64,000 bases of DNA from Planctomycetota bacterium (GTDB lineage Bacteria; Planctomycetota; B15-G4; SIAN01), in the NCBI GenBank assembly GCA_016795285.1, contig JAEUIC010000005.1, positions 186,001-250,000 on the forward strand, given 5' to 3'. This document shows, piece after piece, positions 18,691 through 25,632 of this stretch. The notes beneath the pieces are model-generated. The model saw nothing but the letters and a program-made list of their open reading frames with translations, had not been told where the DNA came from and made no database searches. The translations under genes were made by a program, and so were the position numbers. The first letter of the stretch is position 1, and each line of letters opens with the position of its first letter.

Positions 18691-19769
18691 TGCACGTCCC
18701 CGAGCAACCCGACGCGGATCCAGGTCGGAAGCGGCGGCTTCTCCGGATCGCTCGACGGCGTCAGCAGGCAGAGCTCGGCCGGCGCCTGGTGGAAGCGCGG
18801 ATCGAGGGCGCCGTCGGGGCCGAAGCGGACCAGGCGCGCGCCCGGCCCGACCTCCATGTCGCGCAGCTCCTGCGTGTCGCCCGCGAAGATGCCCCACTTG
18901 ATCTCGTCGACGACCAGGCCCGCCGGCTCGTCGTAGCTGCCGAGCAGCAGGTTCGCGCCGGGATCGGGGAGGAACGGCGCGCGCGCGGCCAGCGCGAGCT
19001 CCCCCACCACCGCGTCGTCGGCCGCCAAGCGCAGCTGCACGCCGTCGAAGGTGATCGCGAGCTTCACGAAGCGGCCGGGCAGCAGCACCGGCTCGCCGCT
19101 CGCGATCGACTGGTAGGCGGGCTTCGGGTCGCCCGCCTGGTCGCGCACCTCGACCTGGATCTGCACGTTCACGCCGCCGTCGGCCGTCGCCTGCACCAGG
19201 AGCGACTTGCCCTTGCTGAAGAGCGGCTGGCTGCGCCGCTGATCGACCGCGACGAACGCCTCGAGCGCGAACCCCTCGCGCGAGTCGAACGCCGGCGAGC
19301 CGGGCAGCTCGATCCACGACTTCTCGCGATCGGAGAGGCGCACCGCCTTGCCGATCACCCCTTGCGCGTGCTCCTCGAGCCCCGCGCCGCGCCCGTCGGT
19401 GGGCCAGCCGTCGAGCGAGGTCCCTTCGAGGTGCCACCCGGCGACCGTCTTGCGGCCGGTCGCGCTCACTTCGGGCCACCGCTCCTCGCTGCCCGCCTCG
19501 AGGCGCACGGTGGCCGGCGCGTTCTCGGCGATCGCGAAGAGGCGCGCCTGGCGCAGCGCATCGAGCACGGCGCGCCGCGCGAGGTCGCGGCTCGGGATGC
19601 TGCGGCGGAAGGCGCCGATCGAGATGCCCATCAGCACGCCGATGATCGAGAGGACCACCAGCATCTCGATCAACGTGAAGCCGCGCGGGGCGGAGGTCCG
19701 TCCCGTCGCGGAGGGCGTCGCGCCGAGGCGCGGACGCACGAACCGGCGCTCAGAAGTTGGTGACGTCAT
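18687..19769 (-). CDS. GspH-like pseudopilin carrying a LamG-like domain
   Basis: 360 residues. The prepilin signature is APRG^FTLIEMLVVLSIIGVLMGISIGAFRR after a 30-residue leader. The first part of the soluble region (DALRQARLFAIAENAPATVRL) is typical of GspH/FimT. From about 115 to 300 a LamG/concanavalin-like sandwich follows: SREGFALEAFVAVDQRRSQPLFSKG, RFVKLAITFDGVQLRLAADD and NLLLGSYDEPAGLVVDEIKW. GspH is normally about 170 residues, so the lectin-like domain accounts for the extra length. The start overlaps the GspG-like gene by 20 bp. The stop overlaps the giant GspK-like start. Confidence 0.85.
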   Translation of the reverse strand: MTSPTSERRFVRPRLGATPSATGRTSAPRGFTLIEMLVVLSIIGVLMGISIGAFRRSIPSRDLARRAVLDALRQARLFAIAENAPATVRLEAGSEERWPEVSATGRKTVAGWHLEGTSLDGWPTDGRGAGLEEHAQGVIGKAVRLSDREKSWIELPGSPAFDSREGFALEAFVAVDQRRSQPLFSKGKSLLVQATADGGVNVQIQVEVRDQAGDPKPAYQSIASGEPVLLPGRFVKLAITFDGVQLRLAADDAVVGELALAARAPFLPDPGANLLLGSYDEPAGLVVDEIKWGIFAGDTQELRDMEVGPGARLVRFGPDGALDPRFHQAPAELCLLTPSSDPEKPPLPTWIRVGLLGDVQ

Positions 19770-20418
19770 CCTCGGTCCCGAAGAGTCCGTCGGTGCCGGC
19801 CGAGATCAGCTGGTAGCGATCGGCGTTGGCCCAGCCGCCGGTCTTCGGCGACTTCTGCGCGGTGACGCGCTGCTCGGGGTCGTTCGGGTCGGCCGGCTCG
19901 GCCATCAGGTAGCGCCCCTCCTTGCCGTAGCTGTCGGGAGTGAAGTAGGCGATCGGGTTGCCCCAGCCGTCGACCACCTCCATCAGCTGCGTCACGCCGG
20001 CGTCGCGGTGGTAGAGCGTCGCCGTCGAGTCGCCGTCGACGTTGGCGAGCCCCTCCTCGCGCACGTTGCTCCCCTCCGGATAGCTCTTGGCGTGGAGCGC
20101 CGCATAGAGCGCTTCCGACCCCTCGTTCAGGTCGTTGTCGGCGCGGATCTTGAGTGGGGCCAGCGTGCAGGGCGGCGGGCCGCCCTTCTTCGTCTCGTAG
20201 GAGGTGATCAGGATTTCGAGCTCGGCGATGGTCGACGCCGTCTTCGCGACGTAGCCCTGCTCCTTCTGCCGGCCGAAGTAGTAGATGGCGAGGCTCATCA
20301 GCAGGCCGAGGATCGCCAGCACGGCGAGCACCTCGATCAGCGTGAAGCCGCCCCGACCGCGCCGTCGCGGCGCCGCCGCTCGCGCTGCACTCCCGCCCTC
20401 GATCGTCGCGCGCACCAT
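19750..20418 (-). CDS. GspG-like major pseudopilin
   Basis: 222 residues. The leader of 24 residues ends in GRGG^FTLIEVLAVLAILGLLMSLAIYYFG. The soluble part has the GspG hallmarks: VVDGWGNPIAYFTPDSYG in the middle and the calcium-site C-terminus ISAGTDGLFGTEDDVTNF. It is somewhat longer than typical GspG (about 145 residues), with an insertion around residues 65-110. It should be the repeating subunit of the pseudopilus assembled by this operon. It lies 43 bp after the TPR/lectin-tail gene. Confidence 0.92.
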   Translation of the reverse strand: MVRATIEGGSAARAAAPRRRGRGGFTLIEVLAVLAILGLLMSLAIYYFGRQKEQGYVAKTASTIAELEILITSYETKKGGPPPCTLAPLKIRADNDLNEGSEALYAALHAKSYPEGSNVREEGLANVDGDSTATLYHRDAGVTQLMEVVDGWGNPIAYFTPDSYGKEGRYLMAEPADPNDPEQRVTAQKSPKTGGWANADRYQLISAGTDGLFGTEDDVTNF

Positions 20419-20461
20419 CGTCTCGCTCCCTGCCCTCGCCGCGCCTCGCGCGCTGCGCCCG

Positions 20462-23173
20462 TCACTGCGCCAGGAACTCGATGCGCCGCACCCGCTCGAG
20501 GCGCACGTCGCACGTCTTGCCGCCCGCCGCCGCGCCGAAGAAGAGCGCCGAGATCTGCTGGCGCGTGCGCCCCTTCCAGGGCGCCATCTCGACCACGGCA
20601 GAGAGCGGTGCGCCGTTCAGGAAGAACTGGAACTTCTCGTTGCCGCGCTCGGCGCGGCGCAGCGTGAGGCGGACCGTCTCGCCTGCCTTCACCGCGTGGG
20701 TGCCCACCTTCTCGAACGCCTCGTTGCCGACGTGCTCGCACCGCTGCAGCAGCACGCTGCCGTCGGCGTCGAGCGCGATGGTCAGCGCGGCGCGCAGCCG
20801 CGGCGCCTGGCCGCTCGCGCCGGCCATGTAGTGGACGAGCCCCATCCCCATGCGCCCCTGGTGGGCGGGCGCGAACTGGCACTCGACCTCGAGCTCGTGG
20901 AAGAGCGAGAGCTCGACGTCGCGCGCGAGGTAGCTCCAGTTGGCGATGTCGTTGCCCGGCTTCTGCACGCCGGAGATGCGCACGTTGCCGGGCGGCGTCG
21001 ACTTGAGCTCCGGCCCGAAGCGCATCTGGTCGCTCCAGCCGTTGCCCACCTCGCTCCACTGCAGCGTGTCCTCCCAGCCCTGCTTGCTCTCGAGGTCGAG
21101 CACCGCGGCGAGCCAGCGGGTCGCGTAGGCGACGTCCTCCTCGGGCGCCCCCTTCAGCTCCTCCTTCACCTGCACCCAGAGCTGCTGCGCGACCGCGCTC
21201 TCGCCGGCGCGGTAGGAGCAGTAGGCCATGCCGAGCAGCGCCTCGCTGGTGGCGCGCTTCGCCTGCAGCGCATCGAAGAGCGTGCGCGCGCGGCCGAGGT
21301 CGCCCGCGACGAGGTGGGCGTGCGCCAGGCGCAGGCGCGACTCGTCGCGCTCCTCGCGGGCGAGCGACTCCTCGAAGTAGCGGCGCGCGTCGGCGCCGGC
21401 GCCCTGCAGCAGCGCGAGGTAGCCGAGCTCGTCGAAGAGGTCGGGGAAGCCGGCGCCGAGCTCGAGCGAGCGGCGCAGCTCGCTGCGCGCGGCAGCGACG
21501 TCGCCGACCTTGCGCAGCAGGCGGCCGAGGAAGTAGCGCAGGTAGGCGTCGTCGGGCGCCCGCGCCACCGCATCGCGCGCGCGGACGAGCGCGTCGTCGA
21601 GGTTGCCGGTGGTCGCCAGCAGCTCCGCCTCGGCCGCGGTGGCCGCAGCGGCGAGCAGCGGATCGACCTGCCCGACGCGCCGCAGGTCGGCGCGCGCCTG
21701 ATCGAACTGGCGCAACCGCGTGCGCACGATGCCGAGCCCGAGCAGCGCCTCCGCCTCGGCGCGCGGCGTGCGCGCGGCCGCGTGGAGGCGCGCGTAGTCG
21801 CCCTCCGCATCGGTGAAGTTGCCGAGCGCGAAGTCGGCCGCCCCCTCCAGCCGGAAGCCGAGCGGCGCCTGCGCGTCGATCTTGAGGATGCGCTTGGCCT
21901 CCTCGAGCGCGCGCGCCGCGTCGCCGCGCTCGAGCAGCGCAGCGCCCGCTTCGGCGATCACCTCCATGCGCTGCTCGGCCGAGGTCGACCCCTGCTCGGC
22001 CTGGCTGAACTGCGTGATCGCCAGCGCGACGCTCTCGGGCGACCCCTCCTCGAGCAGCGCGCGCCCGTAGGCGAGCCGCGCCTCGCGCTCGACCGGGAAG
22101 CGCTGCACCGCCTCGGCGAGGCGAGCGAGCGCGCCCGAGCGCGCGCCGGCGCGCTGCAGCCAGCGCGCGTGGCGGACGGCGAGGCCGGCGCTCTCGAGGC
22201 CGGCGGTGCGCGCGCGCTGCAGCACCAGCAGCTCGCCCTCGAAGTCGAGCAGCGCGGCGCGCGTGTCGGCCAGCAGCTCGTAGGTCCGCGACGCGCGCGG
22301 GTCGATCGCGAGCCACTTCTCGAGGCGCGCCACCGCGCTCTGCCAGCAGGCGGGATCCTCGCTGCCGAGCGACAGCGCCAGCGCCGCGGCGTCGAGCAGG
22401 CGCGGCAACGTCGCCGCCCCCCACTGCGACTCCGGGATCGCGCGCAGCGCCAGCTCGGCGCGATTGAACGGCGTCGCGGCGAAGTGGATGCCGTCGGGCT
22501 TCAGCCGCTCGCGCTCGAGCGTGCCGCCGATCATCACGCGGTTGGTCTTCGGGTCGATGCGGGTGAACTCGATCTTCTCGGTCGGCCGCTCGAGGAGGCG
22601 GAACTTGTCCTCGTTCTTGATCACCACGTACCAGGGGCGCGGATCGGTGGCGAGTTCGAGCCAATCGAACCGCTTCTGCAGCTCCTCGTCGACGCTGCCG
22701 GGCGGCGCCGCGGCGGGCGCGGGCGCGCTGCTGGCGGCGGGCGGGGCGGCTCCGCTGGCGGCGTCGTCGCTGCCGTCGGCGGCGGGCGCCGCATCGGCGG
22801 CGAAGGTGTGCGGCGTCACTTGCGTCGGCTGGCGGTAGAGGCCGAAGCGCGACAGCGCCGCGGCCGGCGAGAGCGGCGGCGGGACGTAGCTCGGCTCGCG
22901 CAACGGCGGGCGCTCGAGGTCGGCGGGCGGCATCGGCAGCCAGTCGCGCGGCTCGCGGAACGCCTCGCGCCCTTCGCTCGCCCAGCTGGTGCCGCGCAAC
23001 GCGCCGCGCGGCGCGCGGGCGACGTCGGCGAAGGCGAGCGCCTCGGCCGGCGGCGCCTTGCCGGCGGGCACCGTCGGCAGCCGCAACTCCTCGGTCAGCA
23101 GCAACGTGCCGAGCAGGCCGGTGAGGCCGAGGCTCGCGAGGAAGAAGACCTTCTCCTTGCCGGGGCGCGCCAT
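20462..23173 (-). CDS. Membrane-anchored TPR protein with lectin-like C-terminus
   Basis: 903 residues. A single N-terminal transmembrane segment (about 8-26, VFFLASLGLTGLLGTLLL) is followed by a Pro/Ala-rich linker (about 100-160). An array of tetratricopeptide repeats runs from about residue 235 to 660 (for example RLAYGRALLEEG, YLRYFLGRLLRKVGD, LRLAHAHLVAGDLGRARTLF). The last 200 residues are beta-rich and resemble a LamG or glycanase-type jelly roll (LFHELEVECQFAPAHQG, KFQFFLNGAPLSAVVEM). It sits where GspL/M/N or PilP-type bridge genes occur. Its ATG overlaps the PilO-like stop (TGATG), which supports a role in the same machine. Confidence 0.75.
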   Translation of the reverse strand: MARPGKEKVFFLASLGLTGLLGTLLLTEELRLPTVPAGKAPPAEALAFADVARAPRGALRGTSWASEGREAFREPRDWLPMPPADLERPPLREPSYVPPPLSPAAALSRFGLYRQPTQVTPHTFAADAAPAADGSDDAASGAAPPAASSAPAPAAAPPGSVDEELQKRFDWLELATDPRPWYVVIKNEDKFRLLERPTEKIEFTRIDPKTNRVMIGGTLERERLKPDGIHFAATPFNRAELALRAIPESQWGAATLPRLLDAAALALSLGSEDPACWQSAVARLEKWLAIDPRASRTYELLADTRAALLDFEGELLVLQRARTAGLESAGLAVRHARWLQRAGARSGALARLAEAVQRFPVEREARLAYGRALLEEGSPESVALAITQFSQAEQGSTSAEQRMEVIAEAGAALLERGDAARALEEAKRILKIDAQAPLGFRLEGAADFALGNFTDAEGDYARLHAAARTPRAEAEALLGLGIVRTRLRQFDQARADLRRVGQVDPLLAAAATAAEAELLATTGNLDDALVRARDAVARAPDDAYLRYFLGRLLRKVGDVAAARSELRRSLELGAGFPDLFDELGYLALLQGAGADARRYFEESLAREERDESRLRLAHAHLVAGDLGRARTLFDALQAKRATSEALLGMAYCSYRAGESAVAQQLWVQVKEELKGAPEEDVAYATRWLAAVLDLESKQGWEDTLQWSEVGNGWSDQMRFGPELKSTPPGNVRISGVQKPGNDIANWSYLARDVELSLFHELEVECQFAPAHQGRMGMGLVHYMAGASGQAPRLRAALTIALDADGSVLLQRCEHVGNEAFEKVGTHAVKAGETVRLTLRRAERGNEKFQFFLNGAPLSAVVEMAPWKGRTRQQISALFFGAAAGGKTCDVRLERVRRIEFLAQ

Positions 23174-23952
23174 CAGGGCGTCTCCTCGCTGTCGCTCTTC
23201 TCGATCTGCAACGCGGTCACGGAGAGGTCGAGCTGCAGCATGCCGAGCTCCCCCTTGACCGGTTTGACGCGCGCCTGGTCGATCGCCAGGAACGAGCCGC
23301 TGCCGCGCGCCGCGCCGTCGACCAGTCCGGCCAGCAGCGCGCGGATCGACCGCTCGCCGCCGACCACCTCGAAGCGGACGCGCAGCTCGGTCAGGAACGA
23401 GGCCGCCTTGCCGCGGCCGCGCGCTTCATCCTCGATCTGGATCGCGCCGATGCGCCGCACGCCGGCGCTGATCGACTCGATCACCACCTGCTGCACGACG
23501 TCGAGCGCGACCAGCTGGCGGCGGATCTCCTCGGGCTCGGTCGGAGCCATGTCCTTGAGGCCGAGCGCCTCGGGCACGCGGATGTCCTGCCGCTCGGCCG
23601 CCTCGACCAGCGCGCGCGAGGTGTCGCGGTGGCGCTTGAAGAAGAAGCTGCGCGGGTTCGCCTCGCCGGGCGGGACCTGGAACGCGGCACCTGGCTGGTG
23701 GCGCATCGACTTGGCGAGTTCCGCGAAGCGCGTGCGCAGCGACTCGACGTCGGCCTGCACCTCGCGCACAAGGTCGTCGCCGACCCGCTCGCTCTTGCCC
23801 ATGCCCTGCGCGGTGCGAGCGGCCGAGTAGACCACGCTCTCGTAGTCCCACTGCGACTGCACGACGCCGCGGCCGATCAGCAGCAGCAGCAGCGCCCCGG
23901 CCACCACCAGGATGAAGCGCTTGTGCTGCGCCCAGAGGTCGGCGAGGTCCAT
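23173..23952 (-). CDS. PilO/GspM-like inner-membrane assembly protein
   Basis: 259 residues. A short cytoplasmic start (MDLADLWAQHKR) and one transmembrane helix (about 13-32, FILVVAGALLLLLIGRGV) are followed by a helical region and an alpha/beta C-terminal domain. In that domain, FLTELRVRFEVVGGERSIRALLAGL and LGMLQLDLSVTAL resemble the ferredoxin-like fold of PilO/GspM. The position, directly after a PilM-PilN fusion and overlapping it by one base (TGATG), is exactly where PilO lies in pilMNO operons. Sequence similarity alone is weak, so the call leans on architecture and order. Confidence 0.75.
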   Translation of the reverse strand: MDLADLWAQHKRFILVVAGALLLLLIGRGVVQSQWDYESVVYSAARTAQGMGKSERVGDDLVREVQADVESLRTRFAELAKSMRHQPGAAFQVPPGEANPRSFFFKRHRDTSRALVEAAERQDIRVPEALGLKDMAPTEPEEIRRQLVALDVVQQVVIESISAGVRRIGAIQIEDEARGRGKAASFLTELRVRFEVVGGERSIRALLAGLVDGAARGSGSFLAIDQARVKPVKGELGMLQLDLSVTALQIEKSDSEETP

Positions 23953-25631
23953 CAGCGTGCTCCTGCCGGCTTCTTGCCGGTCGCTGCTTGCGGCGCCGCT
24001 CCTGCGTCGGCGTCAGGATCGGGCGGCGGCTCGGTGAGCCAGTCCAAGTTCAGGCGGTACTCGATCTGGCCGCCCTTCGGGGCCTGCGTCTCGACCAGGT
24101 CGGCCGGCTTCCAGTCGCTGTCGGCGCCGAGCGCGGCGACCCCCTGGATGAAGGCGGCGTACGCCTCGTCGATCGAACGCGTGCCGCGCGACTTGCCGGC
24201 GCCGTCGACGACGATCAGCGGCTTCTTGCTGGCGCGGTCGCGCGCGGCCCCCTTCTGCTCCTGCAGCTCGAGCGTGAGCGCCGCGACCCAGAGGTCCTCG
24301 GGCAGCTCGGTCGCGAGGAGCCCGAGCGTGCGCACGACGCCGTCGCCGGCCGCCTTCCGCTTCTCCAGCACGTCGACCTTCGCGGCGAGCTCCGCCCGCT
24401 CGGTGCGCAGTTTCTCGAGCTGGCTCGCGTTGTTGGCGCGCTTCTTCGATTCGTTGCTGACGCGCGCCGCCGCCGCCTTGGCGGCGACGTAACGCTCCTG
24501 GCTCTTCCAGGCGTAGAGGCCGAGGTAGGCGGCCACCAGCAGCAGCGCGGCGAGCGTGAAGGCGTGCTTGCCCTTCCACTCGCGGCGCCCCTTCTCCTGA
24601 GCGGTGAGCAGCTCGACCGACCACGCTTCCGGGTCGGCGCCCATCACGGCCAGGCCGAGCGCGACGGCGCAGTCGCGGCTGCCCGCCCCCTCGACCGCGA
24701 CACCGGCGTCGGCGAGCGGATCGAACGGCTGCACCGGCACGCCGAGGCTGCCGGCGAGGTAGTCGTCGAGCCCCTTCATCGCCGCGCTGCCGCCGGTGAG
24801 CCAGACCTTCGCGAGGTTCAGCTGGTTCAGCTGCATCTGCGACTTGGCGAGCTGCAGCGTCGACTGCACCATGCTGAAGAGGCGGCCGGCGGCGCCCTCG
24901 AGCGCGTAGCTCAGCTTCTCCGCCTGCGGCGTGAGGCCGGCCCGCTTGTCGCGCGGGCGCAGGTCGCCGAGCTCGAGCTTCAAGCTCTCCGCCTTCGCCT
25001 TGCTGACGCCGAACTGCTCGGCGATGGCGTCGGTGAGGACGTCGCCGCCGGTCGAGACGCTGCGCGCGTAGAGCAGTTCGCCGTCGCGGATCACCGCGAA
25101 GTCGGACGAGGTCTTGCCGATCGAGGCGATCAGCACGTCGCCGCTGGTGGCCGGCCCGAAGACGCGGAAGGCGTGGAAGAGGGCGACGGCGTTCGGGGTG
25201 AAGTGGCGCGCCGTGAGGCCGGCGGCCTGCAGCTCGGCGGAGCGCTCCTCGATGCGCTGCTCGCGCGACAGGGCGAGCAGCACGATGTCGTCGTTGGTGA
25301 GGTCGGCGCGCGACGGCATCACGTTGAAGTCGGCGGCGAGCGGCTCGCCCGACTGGTTGCGGATCTCGTCGAGCTCGAAGGCGACGATCTTCTTCAGCTG
25401 GAAGTCGGCGACCGGCGGCACCTGCTGGTACTTGATCACCAGGTCCTTGCCGGTGAGGCCGAGCACCGCGTGCTTCGCCTTCACGCCCGCGGCGCGCAGC
25501 GCGCCGGCGAGGTCGCCGCCCGCCGCCATCGCGAAGGCGCGCACCGGCACCAGCGTGCCGCCCTGCATCTCGACCTCGACCGCCTTGACGGTCGCGCTGC
25601 CCTCGTCGATCCCGAATCCCCGAGCGGCCAT
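23952..25631 (-). CDS. PilM-PilN fusion protein
   Basis: 559 residues. Residues 1-345 are an actin-like PilM module with GFGIDEGSATVKAVEVE as phosphate-1 loop, DVLIASIGKTSSDFAVIRDGELLYARSVSTGGDVLT as phosphate-2, and VWLTGGSAAMKGLDDYLAGSLGVPVQ as the adenosine loop. A transmembrane helix at about 372-392 (FTLAALLLVAAYLGLYAW) is followed by a coiled coil (LRTERAELAAKVDVLEKRK) and a PilN-like C-terminal domain. In most type IV pilus systems these are two proteins, PilM and PilN, that bind each other; GspL has a comparable fused layout. It begins 1 bp after the FHA gene stop. Confidence 0.88.
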   Translation of the reverse strand: MAARGFGIDEGSATVKAVEVEMQGGTLVPVRAFAMAAGGDLAGALRAAGVKAKHAVLGLTGKDLVIKYQQVPPVADFQLKKIVAFELDEIRNQSGEPLAADFNVMPSRADLTNDDIVLLALSREQRIEERSAELQAAGLTARHFTPNAVALFHAFRVFGPATSGDVLIASIGKTSSDFAVIRDGELLYARSVSTGGDVLTDAIAEQFGVSKAKAESLKLELGDLRPRDKRAGLTPQAEKLSYALEGAAGRLFSMVQSTLQLAKSQMQLNQLNLAKVWLTGGSAAMKGLDDYLAGSLGVPVQPFDPLADAGVAVEGAGSRDCAVALGLAVMGADPEAWSVELLTAQEKGRREWKGKHAFTLAALLLVAAYLGLYAWKSQERYVAAKAAAARVSNESKKRANNASQLEKLRTERAELAAKVDVLEKRKAAGDGVVRTLGLLATELPEDLWVAALTLELQEQKGAARDRASKKPLIVVDGAGKSRGTRSIDEAYAAFIQGVAALGADSDWKPADLVETQAPKGGQIEYRLNLDWLTEPPPDPDADAGAAPQAATGKKPAGAR

Positions 25632-25632
25632 G

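Noticed and set aside
13609..18936. Plus-strand open frame of 1775 codons antisense to the GspK-like gene
   Set aside because: Arg/Leu/Val/Glu-rich sequence typical of the complement of GC-rich coding DNA; no motif, signal or family resemblance. The minus-strand protein has clear pilin and lectin features.
20285..23830. Plus-strand open frame of 1181 codons
   Set aside because: Antisense shadow of the TPR gene, with random Arg/His-rich composition.
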